From assembly GCA_013400975.1 (NCBI GenBank), contig WBMZ01010916.1, positions 62,001-126,000 of the forward strand: a DNA stretch of 64,000 bases, given 5' to 3'. The notes beneath the pieces are model-generated. The model saw nothing but the letters and a program-made list of their open reading frames with translations. It was not told where the DNA came from and made no database searches. The position numbers and the translations under genes were made by a program. Shown in pieces: positions 1-13,985 of this stretch (positions are counted from its first letter, which is position 1; every line of letters begins with the position of its first letter). The stretch is from Atrichornis clamosus. Its lineage: Eukaryota; Chordata; Aves; Passeriformes; Menuridae.

Positions 1-70
1 CTCAAAAAAGTATGAAATGTATATTGTGTACAAGTCACCAGGACAAGAGAAAGGAAACTATTCAAAATGC

Positions 71-122
71 CTACAGGTGTGTCTGCATAAAGGTACCTAC
101 ATGTGTGTCTGCATAAAGGTAC
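71..122. repeat. 26-bp tandem duplication (2 copies)
   Basis: Two head-to-tail 26-base units (71-96 and 97-122) differ at one position (g to t at unit position 6). Each contains the string tgtgtctgcataaaggtac. It is a short recent local duplication with no sign of coding or mobile function. Confidence 0.9.
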
Positions 123-3100
123 TACTTACTGCAGAAAAAGCTTGCAACATAGGGGAAAACAACTAAGCTATTATGTTATTTGTGGTGGATTTTTGTTTTC
201 ACACAAGGGTATGAACTGAATTTTATTGTTTCATTGAAGGGCACTTTAAGAGCCAAAATTATATTTAGCTTCTAGAATGAGACTAGAACGTGATATATAT
301 TTTATTTTTAGTCTCTGCAGACCAAACATCAGTCACTCTCCCTGTGTTTGGGAGAAGATGAAAGAGCAAACAATAGAACAGAAGGATATTGAGGCTAAAA
401 CCTCTTAGATGTTTGTGAATATATAAGTCTGTAAATATTGATGATTCTTGGCAATAAAAAACATTCCTATCAATTTAACTCCCAGGAGCAGCAAATTTAA
501 ACCAGATTTCACAAGCCTTCGGCATTAATTGAATAATGAGATCAATTAGCAATTACACTAAATTATTAAGTGAGTCTTATACATACTACCACATGATCTC
601 ATATGTTCCTCCTTATAGGCAACAAAGCTTGCCAGGGTAATCAAGCCCCCAGTATTAGCAAGGACAGAAGTGACTATTCTTAACATGTAAGAAACCACAT
701 AAGCTGGATTTCAAGGGTAGGAAATTCATGAAACTCAAATGAGTTTCTTCCACTAAAAGTTCACAGTTTGCCTTGAAGTCCTAGTGCCACTACAGGAAGA
801 GAGTGAAGGCTTTGCTGTGATCTCTGCATGACTGGCCGTAGCAGTCCAAGTAATAGTAGCTTTACTCATTCAAAGTTCATGTTAGCAAGACAGGTGCTTT
901 TGTCTGGATATGTTTTACGGGTACAGATTTAGAATTTGGATTTATATGCTGCTCTGAGACACGTATCTCTTTCAAAGGATGTCAGTTCACCCCTCAGTTT
1001 CATGAGCGCGCTTCTCTGAGATCAGTGGGAGGTGCAGAGCTGCCAGCACTGTGGGGCTCTCACTTTGGCTGGAGGCCTTCAGGTCTCTCCACAAGGAAAA
1101 TGGCCCAGTCTGTGTTGCCTACCTGTCTTTTTTTTATTCCTGTGAAAGACAATCAGGCAGAACTTTTTCATACAGAAGTACCCCTTCACTCACAGCTTGG
1201 AATGCACCAAGCTTCCCCTTCAGTCTTTCCTTTTCCTCAGGCAATGAGTTCTTCTGCTTTGTGCTTCAATTTGTGGATTTTACACTTTATTTTTCCTCAC
1301 AATGGGTAAAGGAGAAAATGAGAAGAGAATATTTTGCTTGCTTGAACTCAGGGATCCAGTTGGTAGCACACTGAGGGAGGGAAAAATAGCTAAGGCAGAT
1401 GGGAGTAGCAATAGCAAAATCTTTGTGGTGATTTTGGATCACGACATCCTAGTTCATGCTGAAACATGGGAGGAGATTTTAAAGAGTGAGGGACTTTTCA
1501 AGGAGTACAGGACAATGAACAGGTCATAGAGGGGCAAGAGGCCCTTAAGGGAAGCTGGGGTTAAATCACAAGAAAGGGTTTTTTGGCATACACAGAAACT
1601 TTAGGCTGTTCAGCAGATGCTCTGCTAAGCTCTTGTCTAGGAGAGAGTTTGGCCCCAGCTCTATCTTGTAACCAATGTAAATTCTCCTGTGCAAATAGTG
1701 GTCTCTGCAGTTTTATTCTCTAGATTGCACCAGGTTACTGTGAAATCAGAGCCAGTTTCCAACCTAGGAAAGAAACACATTTGTGCATATTACAAAGTAT
1801 ATGCTTTTGTCCCAAGATCTTGCTAGATGGGCAATGATAACAAAGTGCTGAGAGTAGAATTAGCCTCCAGGAACAGAATTAATCAAATGCCTCAGCAAAT
1901 AAATTTGCTGGACTGCTACAGCTGTAGACAATACAGCACGGGCTCTTTGAATTTACATTAAAACCACACTAATTCTTTAAACTAGTCAAATGTAATTGCA
2001 TATTGTACTTTATCATGCAAATAACTGTGTTTCCTTAATATGTACTGAGGGAGAAAGGGAGAAAATTACTTCAGAACTCCCAATAAAGCATAACAGATGA
2101 GAAGCAGTGGCATCTTGGAAATTATTTCAGTGCATGTAGATAATACTGTGAACTTAATATGTTCGGTAACCATTAACCAAAACAAGCATTAGAAGTGCAA
2201 GCCATGTTACGTGCCCCCAGAATCTGTAACAAATCTATTGATAGAAAAATATTCTCACTGAAGTTCCTGTTATTGATTTCCATGTTTCACTAAATGCATT
2301 AAAATTCTACTGGCAGTGAGGGTTTCACTATTGCTGTAATGGGCACTCCATAAATTGTGATAGAAAATCATATGTTTGGAGTCACTCCAACCCTGCACTT
2401 GTGTAACACGACGAACCTGGCCCTGCACCTCATTTGCACAGAATGAAAGCTGGTAGCAGTGAAATAGCAAAAACTTGTAGTAGCAACTCAATACATACAT
2501 TCAGTCTACAGATGCAGCAGCCTGCAGCTCTGCCTTTTAATTTTTATCTTCAACATGTGCTGGACAGAAAGAATTTTTCATTTATGCCTTCATTGAAGAG
2601 GAAAAATACTGGAATTATGACCTTTTCTGATTCAATTCACTAACAGTATTGATTTTCTAATGGAATCTGAGTGAGCCTGCTGATTGACATCTAGGGGGAA
2701 CAAAAGTGCTGAAGAAGGAAGCAAAGAAAATTGTAACCCTATTCTGAAAAAGGTATTGATATATTGCAGGAGAGGTAAGACCTCTGGGGTACATTCAGAT
2801 TTCTGAAGAAAACGCCATACTTCTTTTTTTTAAAGTTATGGATCATCCTTTCTTACTTGGTTCTTGGTATCTTGAAGAGGGCAGCAGAGCTCCAACTATC
2901 TAGAAGGTGCTCCATAGAATGAATTTCCCTCCATTTTCTTAGCTGGAAATGTAAGTATTTATGTTTTTTCAGACAATATATAAATTTGTTTATGTGGTAA
3001 TGATCATAATATGTAAAATTTACATCACTAGAAAGGTCTCATGGAAAGAGGGGATATTGTAAAAATATCATCTCAAAATCAATTCTTCTGTTCTTTTAAT

Positions 3101-6100
3101 TAATTGTAAGTATTAAAACTGGCTTAAATAGAAATCTTCATGCATTTTTCATAGCAATTCACAAAAAAAGGAGATTTTATTATTCTTTCTGTTACCATTT
3201 CCTGGAAAAAAATTCTGAATTCAAAAGGCATCACAATTACAAAATCATTTTCATTCAAAGTAAAAAGAAAGAAAGAAATACAAGAGATTACCTACCAAAT
3301 AAAAAGAATTTTTAAATCAAAATAAATTCTTGTGTCCTCCAAACTTTAAAGAATCTGCTCAAAAACAATAAATTGAGGACCACTCAACACATAAATATCC
3401 ATGAGAAAGTAATTTTATGAGAAACTAACTGGTCTAATGAGGTTTTTCCAGTGCAAATATTTTCAGTGGCAATGTTGTGTTAGCACTGGTCCGTGCAGCA
3501 CCACTGAGGGAGCTGCAGACCTGGGACTGTGCATAGAAAGACAAATTATATACACTAACAACCTGCACACTGAGCAGGGAAACACTTTACACGTTGGTTT
3601 AGCTTCTCAGTACAACTCAGGACTTTCATTTTAGGCACCAGCAAACCATTTGAATCAAAATACACACTGCAAAGGCTTATTATGGTCTGTTCCCTCTCTG
3701 AAGGTCTCTTCCCTGCTTCCAGCACCTGTCCTCTCAGTTCAGAACTGGAGAACGGCTCTGGAAGGGCTCTGAGAAGTTGGATGTGCTCCACGTATAATTG
3801 TGCACCACAGATAGAGTTGTAATCACAGGCATCCATCAGAAACAAGTTTCAGTGCTTTGATTTAAAGAATTTCTGCAGAAAAGGGACACAATGCAATTAT
3901 TGTATGATGTAAAGGAGACAAACAGTAAGTGTTAAGAGTAGGATTTATCTTTCCTAACCTTCACAATTTATAGATTAGTCTAAGCTATTTGTGCAACATT
4001 TACATCTTAGTCTAAGCTATTTATCTAGCCTTCCTCTACAGTCAATAAAGAGATGGAGAGACATCTCCACAGGATATTCATCTTCTCTCTTTTCCTCTCC
4101 TGTGACTCAAGATGGGATGACTCATATGGATGTGCCTTGCATGAAGGCATGCACGAAATTATGGTGAGATCCTTAAGGAAAACAGAGCAGAAGTCTCATA
4201 TTAAGCAAATCACACTTTTTTTCCCAGGCTTATCTTTTATTTACGGAACTGTGAAAGCCCTCAAGTAGCAATGCTGGGTGTGCTACCTCCACGTACCTAA
4301 GTTTCATTGTACACTAAAGGACCATAATTGAGTCATCAAAATCTCAGATTCTGGCTACTCACCTGTCAATTTTTTGCAATGTCTTGAAAACAGTATGGCA
4401 ATTTTTAAAGGGCTCTGAGACAAAGAAAGCTTTGATGCACTTGATTGCCTCAGGGAATAGTTCAAAATTATGTTTTATTTAGTGGTAAAACTAGTCTAAG
4501 GCATTTTCACTCTCACCTAGTCTGGCTAACTATTTCTATTCTGGTGCAGATTTTTCTGCCTCCTTTAGAGGATGATGCTGTTGTTTGTGCTACATCATTG
4601 AGAAAATAGAGGTTTTTCTATATTTCAGTGAACACAGATACAGTCCAGCACTCAGGTGATTGCACTGGCATAACAGAGTGGCTTGGGAGCAATGTTCAGA
4701 AATCAGGGAACTAAAGGAGGAAATGTTTTCATTGGTTTTGCTGCTGGTGGAAGACTAACATTATCATATCTACTGTGATGGACATACAATCGTTATTACC
4801 GGTTACCCTGCAAAGGCCTTTCTAGGTGGAAAGGAATCCTTTATTTAAGGTGCTATCAGTCAGCTCCGATTATACTTACCCAGTGGTTCCTAGAGATGGT
4901 ATGTCTCGTTGTAGGGTGCCTAGAGACACCGACTAAACACAGTCACCTTACTGAAAGTGATGGAGTCACCTTCTTCCACTAGAAATGAGTTAAATTTTTT
5001 TTGAAAGGTAGCTTTAGCCCGGAGATTTTTGGTGGGCAAATATCTTTTATCCAAATATATCTCATTTGATGCCATATCAGGTATCATCCATCTTTATGCA
5101 ACCAGATGATAAAAACACCATGATGTGTTATGGTTAATTTGACAGAAATACAATCAGAGGCTCACTCTTGATCTGAATCCAGTCTGTCTTGCCAGAAGAC
5201 CTGAGAGTGCTAATAAACTCAGGACTTCAGAACTGCTGTTTGACCTCAGAGTGCTTTTGGAGGAATGAGGAATGAACTCCCAATTGACTCTACACAGAGC
5301 AAAATTAGCCAGCCTGTCCTGACCCCCTCCACTATGCCAGCTGCAGCCAAACTCACTTTGCTAGAAACCTCTGTATTAGTTAGCAGCAGACTCATTAATT
5401 TTTCTGAATGATCAGCTGGAAAACAGCTATAACAGAAACAAAAATGAGCCTGACTTTTATATAGTGAAAAATCTCTGCAAGGTTCACAAGTTGTTGGTTT
5501 TTAACAGCTGTAAACCTCTATTCCTTAACCTTTGAGATTTCTGGTGATGCTCCTTCTCCTGCAGTAAACCCTTAAAATAGTTCTCCCCAGTAAACTGCAG
5601 GGACCATTTTGGAAGCTGAGGTATTTCTTAAAGGGGAGAAATATAGGTAAGGAGAAAACTTCCATCATAACACCCCTCTGTGCTTCTGTAGTGCCTGGTA
5701 TCCAAAATTCCCATTAGACTGCAAGGCACAATATATTCTGGCTGCTCTCCCTTTTGTCCTTGACATGCCTCTTATATGTTGTGGGCCAGAGGGACTGATG
5801 AAGAGATAGCAACATCAGTTTTATGCCAGCTGCAGATTTCTCCATTCTAGGGCAATCCTCTGCTGTACATTAAAGGCTGCTTCAAGGCCCCTTTATGTTC
5901 CTCAGGTGGGTGGACTTCAGCACAGGCTTGAATCTGACCTGCAGAGACCGTTGTATGATTTAAGTTCTGTGATTTGTGTCGGCTTTAACAGATGTTGTTT
6001 GGCTAAAATCCTGCTTGCAGTTTGAAAGTTCAGTTTTAATTTTCCCTTCATCTCCCTGTTTGATCATGACTGTGTCCAAAGTCTAATTTAACAAATCTTA

Positions 6101-6817
6101 TTTGCCTTCTTTCTCTGGCACTTGTTTAACTCCAGTGGTTTAACTCTGAAACTTAGACCAGAGTGATCTAAGGAGGGAAAGAAGACGATAAAATGGCTAT
6201 GGTACATTGTATATTAAGTGATTATACAATAAATTAACTCTGAAACATTTCAAGTGTTGTTGCTGCAACTGGTAAAGTTGACTAACATTAGCAGTCTGTA
6301 CTTAGGGGTTCTGTTCTTTTAATTGTAAATAGTCTGACATTTAATTAAAAATCACTCCATAAAACTATTTGCAGCAATTGATGATTCTCTCCTATCTCAC
6401 TTATCTGATGTGCTGTCTGCAATACACAAACGGAAAATATAGAAGTCTTTTATCTGTCAGCAATGTGTTCCCTTGCAGTACAGTGCAATGAAAATAGTAA
6501 ATAAAATTTTAATGTGGTAGAGGAAATTCTAGTGTTTTCATATGTTTTCAATTATGTTATAATTTTTAATTTTAACAATGACTGCAGTATATTGCATCAG
6601 AGATGTATCTGCTGCTTCCTAAAGCATCTGTATACACTTGATAGATTAGAAACTTTCCTGCTGAAGGAGCTAATCCTGAAAAATCCTTTTTGCACAGCAT
6701 TTTTTCTAGTGTGAGATACTAAACTACTTAAAAGAGTGAGGCATTTCTGGAGGAAGTCCTAAGAGACAGACTGGTAAAAATAGTGATGTAGAGATTATGA
6801 GGCTCTTGAATATACTC

Positions 6818-6833
6818 AAAAAAAAAAAAAAAA
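6818..6833 (+). repeat. poly(A) tract, 16 bases
   Basis: A run of sixteen A residues. The 100 bases before it show no polyadenylation signal or recognisable gene sequence, so I do not treat it as the tail of a processed pseudogene; it may be a simple slippage tract. Confidence 0.85.
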
Positions 6834-8096
6834 GTAAGAACAGACCTCTTGATCTTGATCTTGACATTGAGGTCTTGGATGTGGGAACAGCTGAAAGAAG
6901 CTGTCATCATTATAGTGCTTGCAGTGAATGTGAAAGTGCCCAAAAACCCCTAAATGGGTTGAAAATATAACAGAGGGAAAACAGATTGCTCTAAAGACAA
7001 ATATAGAATATGCTGTGTTTTCACAGCCAAATTTCAATATCCCTTTCTTCATTGTTTCTCAGCCATTCTAGGTACCATTAATTGCTGAGGTCAATTTACT
7101 CTATAATGATCTTGAAATTTAGGTCATTTGGTTAGTGAAGTATCCTAAATTTGCCACAAATCAGGTACTTTGTCAGCATCTGCACCTTCTTGTGGACACC
7201 CACACCTCAAGCTACAACCAGGCTGATTGGGCACCTACCATCACAGGAAAAAAAGTCTTTTGTGTGTTTTGTTTTTAAATGGAAAACAAAACCTCATAAA
7301 ATTGAGAGTAAGATTCAAGCTTCACCCAGAATGAGATCCTGAAAAAATGTATCAGAAGACAAGAGAATTGAGAGCCTCTGTCTCCTGCACAAGCAGGCCA
7401 GCTCACTTAATTTTCTCTGCCTATCTTCATTTTTAAGTGAGTTTCTGTAAGAATGGTTAAAATTATTAAAAATCAACTAAATATAGAGGCAGAAGGGGCA
7501 TTGTCAGCCCCATAAATTGTATTATTAGTAATTTATATGTGGTTCTTGAAGAACTGATGGCCAGCCATCTCCGGTTTTGATAAGATATCTATACAGTTAA
7601 TTTTTCTTATTTGGGACATACCCTGTTACAACATCCTAGAAGGCACTCTCTGTGCTCCTACTGAACAGCCTTTAATGTCTGAAATATAAATAAAGATTTG
7701 TACTTCATCACTTCTACAGTCTGACAGAGGAGGTTTTGTTTACTTAAACATAAGGGCTGGAGAAAGAAATTCAACTCCAAAGAGCAAAAGAATGAAACGA
7801 CTTGTAAGCTACTTAGCCATAAGTGATGAAGGGTTGTACGAAAACACAGCATTATCAAGGTAAATGCTTAGGGAATAAAATAATTACAAAAAAGCCAAAA
7901 TTTGAGGAGTTTTACTTTCAGAAAATTGAGAAGGGTAAGCCAGAATGTCAGGGGAGGGGAGCCAGCACGTCACATTAGAGCTGTTTGTTCACCAATGCTA
8001 CAGAGTAACTAAAAAAGGAATGCATCACAAAGTAAAGTCTAAAATTGCATTTGGTCATTGCTATGAGTCTGTGGAGTATTTTTCCTATTCTGTTTT

Positions 8097-8124
8097 GGGG
8101 GAGGTTGGGGGGTTTGGGTGTGGG
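8097..8124 (+). other. G-quadruplex-type motif
   Basis: Four G runs (5, 6, 3 and 3 G) are separated by loops of 5, 3 and 3 bases on the plus strand, and another GGG follows at 8136. This meets the usual four-run quadruplex pattern. It lies in a G/T-only stretch (about 8092-8150) and is not near any recognised gene, so function is unknown. Confidence 0.7.
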
Positions 8125-8261
8125 TTTTGTTTTTTGGGTTGGTTTTTTTTAGGGGACAAAATTCTAGAACTATGTAACTAAAGTTTTAACTTTTTGTCTT
8201 TGGTCAAGAAAATTGGTTTCACTTCTTACCCATAAACTTTTCTGCTCCTTGACTGAGCAGA

Positions 8262-8380
8262 ATAATATATATAATATATAATGCATAGTATAAAGTATAA
8301 GGTATAAAATAGAAAAATACTATATATTATAGTACATTATATCATATTCTGTTGTATTATGTTAAATATTAGATATATTA
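8262..8380. repeat. AT-rich low-complexity tract
   Basis: About 120 bases almost entirely of A and T with recurring tata, ataat and gtata words. It directly borders the GC-richer island that starts near 8395. Confidence 0.75.
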
Positions 8381-8394
8381 TTAATGTTGGTTTT

Positions 8395-8640
8395 CAAAAG
8401 CCACCCTTTGCAGAACCTGCCAGCTGGGATGAGTACCAGCGCCTTCAGGAACAGCGAATCTCCCACCTGGCTGCAAGAGGCAGGATGGAGGTTTGCAGTG
8501 CCAGTTCTGAATTACAAAGAGAAGCCTTCGCTTGTTGGTCTACACCACGGCCCTTCTGGGAGACGTGAGGCCTTGGACAGTTCCCTGGAAGAGGCTGAGC
8601 CCATCCACCTTGTCTGTGACAGCGGCCAGGAGTAACCAGC
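8395..8640. other. GC-richer island of unknown origin
   Basis: This 245-base block is clearly richer in G and C than both flanks and begins abruptly after an AT tract. Two plus-strand frames stay open for much of it: one reads ...EPASWDEYQRLQEQRISHL..., the other runs to a stop at 8635. A weak acceptor (ttttcaaaag) precedes it, but I find no good donor. It could be a decayed retrocopy, a fragment of an unrecognised repeat, or an exon. I do not recognise the protein in either frame. Confidence 0.3.
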
Positions 8641-11600
8641 TTTGTAAGAGCAAAAGTGTTTCAGCTTCCAGTGATCTGTGAGGGACTTCTGAGTCAAATA
8701 TGATCTCTTGTTTCTTAAGGGCGGTTTATGGATGTTTCTTCCATACATTTGTCAAGTCCACTCCGTATCACCACATCTTGAAGCAGGGAGATAAGCAGTT
8801 TAAATAGAAGCAATGTGAAAAAAAATGTCTCCTGTTGATTATTTTGAACATACCATCCCTCAATTTCATTTGATTCTGGCATTTTTTTCAGATAACAAGA
8901 AACTATGAGCAGCTACTCCTTCTTCACTTACCCTTGTAATCTGTAATGTTGTGGATTCCCATCACAGCTACCTGATTAGTTTAATTGCTCGTAAAGAAAT
9001 GCTCCAAACTTTTGACCTTCTTTCTCCTCTCTGAATTTTTGTAGTACCACTACATTTTGTTTGAGATGAAGATGACCAGTTCTACACCACATTTCAAGAT
9101 GTAATCACAATCTGGATTAATGTAATAATTTTTTTTTCCTGCTTTGTTTTCTATTTCTTTCCCGGTAATTGCTACATTACACACTAATGTCTTTTGTCCA
9201 CTACTGAGAATTTTACCGATGTTTGAAAAGAGCTGTTACTATAACCAAAAGCTCTCTTTGCTGAATGGAAATAGGTAGGTTAGAACCCATTGTCTTGGAC
9301 TGGTCTTCCTCTTGTGCGTCACTTCATATTTATTATGCAGAATTTAATCTGTCATCCTATTACCTCCTTAGTACCATGACATTTTTCCCCAGCTCTTTGC
9401 AATCAGCTTTCATCTTTATTACCCTGAATAATTTGGCATAATCATTAGTCTCCTTGTTCTCCATCCTTTTTCATTTCTGTATACACTAACCGACACTGCA
9501 AAGATCCCTGTGATCTATGGCTTTCCTCCTTTGTAAAGCTCAACCATTTATTCCTTCTCTATGTTCCCTACCTGTTAACCTATTGTTAATCTATAATATG
9601 ACTGACTTCTCTCCCACGGTAGCTTAATTTCTTTAAGATCTCATGGTGCCAACTGGCCCCAGATTTATCACAGAGTAAAGGAGGACGATACTTATCTACT
9701 ATATAAATTGCCTTCACATCTACAGAGAAGAAATGTTAGATATTAATATTTGCTGGAAAATCTGTATTGCTTTGCCTTAGATAAAAGGTATTATGAGAAA
9801 TGGAACTGAAGGAGCAGGAATTTGAGGAATGTGTGGTATCATGAGAAGAGGGTTGGCTGCTATACAAAATTCAGACTTGTACCCATCTTAGCCCGAGGCT
9901 TTTTGAGTTTTAGCAGAGTTATTGCTTGACTAATTTCTCCTTGTGTAAAATGGGCTTCCAACTGTGATTGTGTCAGGGTTAAATAAATATGGGTCTGGTA
10001 GCTTATCAAAAAGGTGCCAAAGAAAGATGAGTCTGCTAGGCTGCGAGTACAAGTCTTGACAGATTTGTGTATTAAGTCCTCAGAATCTACAGTGGTTCAG
10101 TCACCTGACGTTTCACTGAGGGACTTGATGTCTTCTGCTATTCTGTTTTGCTACGAAGTAACTCTCTAACAGCCTGGAGATAGAACAGCCAAAAGAAAAA
10201 AAACCCGAATGAAACAGCACATCTAAGATGCAGAAAAAAATTGTTTTCTCATGAAAATTTATCTCTACTTTATTTCCAAATAAATTTGAACATTGCCTCC
10301 TCAAAGTTTTCCCATCTTGTTCTCTTGTTAATGATGTTCACACAGCTTTCCCCAAAGTAACATCTTTAGCTATGTAGTGTATCACCATAATAAAAATTAA
10401 AAGTGGGTTAAAATGTCACTATTTGAATTTTTGCCTAATCCCATAATTAAGGTTTTGCCTTGAATGAAATTAGGATCCATATCATCTGCTCTTGATGTCA
10501 ACTGGTATCACTCCACTGATTTTAAGAGGATTTTTTTAGGACCTCAATGAGCAGAAATAAGTTCTATGATTTACCTCTGAAATGTTACACAAATGACAGT
10601 GTCAGATGGAGTGACAGTGTAAACAAAAGATAATTTGACTGCAGTAGCCAGCAGAACTGAAATCAGAAGTAAGTAATAATTAAGTAGTGTATAGGATATC
10701 TGGGAAAATCAGATTTTGCAGTTATTTTAATTATCCTTTATTATATTACTTATACTCAGGGAAATTGGTTAAAAAGTGAATTCTATTTGGATAATACGCT
10801 CGTGAAGAAAAGCAAAATATGCATTATGAATGAGCAAAAGACTTTTAACACCTTGCTTTGGAATCTAAACCATTCACATCACTGTTGCAGCTTTTGAAGC
10901 CATGAGGTTTGGTTCCTCCTGGTGTTATGCACAGCGAAGGGTGGGAATACCTCATTGCTGTCACACGGTCAATCTGCAACCCCCTCAAAAAACTCCTGTC
11001 CTCTGCTTTTGTGCCATGGTCTCAGCAAACAAGGGTCATAAATACCACTGGCCTGGACTGTGTATCAGGTTAAAAATGAAACCTCTGAGTGCAAAGAATT
11101 AAAAGGATCTGAAAAGCATTTGAAACAAAACACAAAAGACCTTCAGAAGTAGAGTGGGCAAGAACAAAATTGATGTCCAAAGCCACAGAGCAGCAGGGCC
11201 AACCTGTGTAGCTCCTGACTGCCACAATAAATCTCCCTCTGTAGCACATGAACATTGGAGCCAAGCACAGAGGCAGGCTCGGACGCTGTTTACATTCCGT
11301 TGCAGTTTAGAAGAGGTTTGTCATTAATACATAATGTCAACCTTTGTAAATGTGTAGAGGTACTGTCATCTTTTCTGCTCCTGACTGCCTGCTTGTCATT
11401 CACAGTCACCACGCAGGCTTTCATAGATCTGTTCTTGGTCTACATTGTTGAGGAATGGAGATCATAACAGTGATTTAAATCAGTTCTGGTCTCTTATTCT
11501 ACTTATTAAATATATTTTACTTGGTCTATTTAGAAATACAAATGTTTATAGCTGTATAAAATATGTCTAAAAGCTGAGTATGCTTTGCCTCTTCTAAACA

Positions 11601-13220
11601 CTGCTTTAAAAATACATTTTTTCATGTTGAATCCTGACAAACAGTATTGGGGAAAAATATAGTAAGGTGGTTACATTTATTTGATTATCACCCAACTGCC
11701 CAGATTGGTTCATCTTGTCTGGAATGAGATGTAATTAAGCACAGTGGATTGAATGTTATATTCAATAAAATCCCTCAGTTAATGAAAAATCACTTTTTCC
11801 GAGGAGGACAGAGGTCTATAGATTCAAAATACATACATTCCTTCCCATCAACTTGATCTACAAAGAAAATTCTCTCTTCAATTATTGAAAAGTACTGAAA
11901 ACAGATAAGCTGGTTAATAAAAACTGGGAAACACTGTGAAATTACATTATATATTTTCCTAATCTATATAATAGATTTGTCCATGCCAATTTTTTTTATC
12001 ATTTGCAATTTCTTTGTAAGTATGCATGGAAAGCTGTTTCTAGGGATAAGTCACAGAAGAGGTCTGAGATAACAAAACCAGATCATTCATTGGATCTTCT
12101 TATTTCTTCTATGAGAAAAAAGAAACTACAGTAACAGCTTTGCAAGTGGTTACAATTCTGAGATAGAAATTTGTGCATCCAGATTACCATAAAGCATGAA
12201 TCATAGAGATCTCATTACGTGATTATGCAAATATACATTAATTATACAATTACAAGCATCTATGGTGATGAAATATGATTAATTATATGACTTGGTTCCC
12301 TTGTTGAATGCAATGCCATTAGCTACTAGAGGTCCATAGATGTGTTTCCTCTTTTGATTCACTGACATTTTAATATTATGGGGGAATTATAAATTAGTGT
12401 AACAACAGATGATAAAAGCAGATGGAGTAAACTTAACTGAAGCCAATATGATTTACACAGCTTTAAACTGAACAGTTTGTGTATTTATCCATCTATAAAT
12501 GTTTTGCTCCATGATGAAGGGTTCTTTTTGGAATGAAAGTTTAAAAAAAACAGTGACCTCTCTCTGGAAAAAAACATTTAAATGTGTCTTAAAACGTTAA
12601 GCTGTACTGAACCAAAAGTAATCAGTTGAAGGTAATATAGGGCTGTCAAAGACACAGCTGTACAGGCCCTCTTGGGAAGTAAGGGACAGGCATTGCTGGC
12701 TAGAGACCTTGAGAGTACAGTCTAGTTTACTTGCCTTAAATGTCCAATACAGTAGTCGCTACCAGAGACCCAAATATATCCTACCTGCAGCAAACACCAC
12801 TCTGGGGACAGATCAAGGGCTTTCTGGGGGAGTTGATCTTTTCTGTTGATTATAGCATGAGCCTTGGTGTCTAACTCAAAGGGGGTGCACTCTGTAGAGG
12901 TATTTAACGTTTATAAAGACAAATCCTACCTATGCATGGGATGCAGGACTGGACTTCATGCTTGCAGGAGCACTGGGTAGGGATGATAGCTTAGACAAGT
13001 AAAAAGGAGTGGCTTGTTCTCTTCGCTGTAATATCTTATATTGTGTTTAGGGTGTAGGTCCCAAGCTGTGACACAGCTGCTTTGAAATACCCTGCATGGT
13101 CAGTTTGCCCTGAGCACTGAGACTAATGGCTACTTGTGTAGGATGACTGAGGTTCTCAATGGCCACTTCCCAACTTCTTGGGCCCAGTGCATGAGTGACA
13201 CATCTTGTGTGAAATCCTTC
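8641..13220. other. no gene recognised
   Basis: AT-rich, non-repetitive sequence. No open frame here exceeds 75 codons, and I saw no paired splice sites around one. A few short segments (for example near 10490-10530) recall decayed ancient repeats, without enough similarity to call. Confidence 0.5.
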
Positions 13221-13223
13221 ACC

Positions 13224-13985
13224 AAAATCACAGAATTGTTGAACTTGGAAGGGACCTCTGGGCATCACCTGGTCCAGTTCCCCCAGCTTAAGTACTTAGA
13301 GCCACTTGCCCAGGACTATGTCCTGAAGGCTCTTGAATATCTCCAAGGATGGAGAGTCCACAATGTCCCTGTGCCAGTGCTCAGTCAGCCCACAGTGAAA
13401 AAGTGTTTCCTGATGTTCAGAGTGAACTTTCTATGTTTCTGTTTGTGCCCACTGCCTCTGGTCCTGTCACTGGGAAATGACAAGAACCTCCATCCTCTTT
13501 GCTCCCTTCAGGTTTCCCTGAGCCTTCTTGTCTCCAGGCTAAACAGCTCCAGCACTCAGTCTTTTCTCACCAGAGAGATGCTCCAGTCCTTTCACCATCT
13601 CTTTGTGCATTTGTTGGACTCTCTACTGCATGTCCATGTCCCTCTTGTACCGAGCGCAGAACTGGACAGAGCAGGCATGGCCTCACCTGTGCTGAGTGGA
13701 AAGGAATCATCAACTCCCTTGACTTGCTGGCAATGCTTTGTGTAATGCAGCCTGGGATACCATTCACTTTTTGCTGAAAGGACACACTGCTGCCCTGGCT
13801 TCAACTTGGTTCCACCAAGTTCCCCAGGTGCTTTCACACCAAGTTACATTCCAGCTGTGCAGCCCCCAGTACACATTGGTGCCTGGGATTTTTCCTCCCC
13901 AGGTTCAGGACTTTGCTTGTGGAGGTCCCTCTGGACAGAAGCACAGTCTTCTGCTGAATTAGCCATTCCTTCCACACAGTCTCAA
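13224..13985 (-). mobile_element. CR1 LINE 3' fragment
   Basis: On the plus strand it opens with the reverse complement of the CR1 3' end (cagaattgttgaacttggaa, then gggacctctgggcatcacct), so the element runs on the minus strand. Typical CR1 segments follow in order: the 'tgcccaggac' region, the 'ctccaaggatggagagtcca' region, 'gtttcctgatgttcagagtg', 'ctccaggctaaacagctcca', and the far end at 'ggtccctctggacagaagca'. The terminal 8-base repeat is mostly lost. About 760 bases remain, 5'-truncated as most CR1 copies are, with internal deletions. The plus-strand 203-codon frame here is a by-product of the repeat. No intact reverse transcriptase region is present. Confidence 0.93.

Larger units (their letters stand above)
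1..8096. other. no gene recognised; AT-rich unique sequence
   Basis: Apart from the 26-bp duplication at the left end, a pair of 16-base direct repeats (3975-3990 and 4007-4022, sharing ttagtctaagctattt) and a 16-base A run, I see no coding exon, RNA gene or recognisable mobile element. Open frames are under about 110 codons, overlap on both strands and lack convincing splice sites. A stretch near 1640-1760 and another near 10490 faintly recall very old amniote repeats but are too decayed to name. Confidence 0.5.

Noticed and set aside
3555..3845. 96-codon minus-strand frame with a CAG|GTGCTG donor-like site
   Set aside because: The donor is weak, no acceptor with a pyrimidine tract was found, and the peptide is not recognisable.
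6700..6833. possible processed pseudogene ending in poly(A)
   Set aside because: No polyadenylation signal, open frame or flanking duplication is visible before the A run.
13134..13745. 203-codon plus-strand open frame
   Set aside because: It lies across the CR1 fragment, on the strand opposite the element; the frame is a by-product of the repeat.
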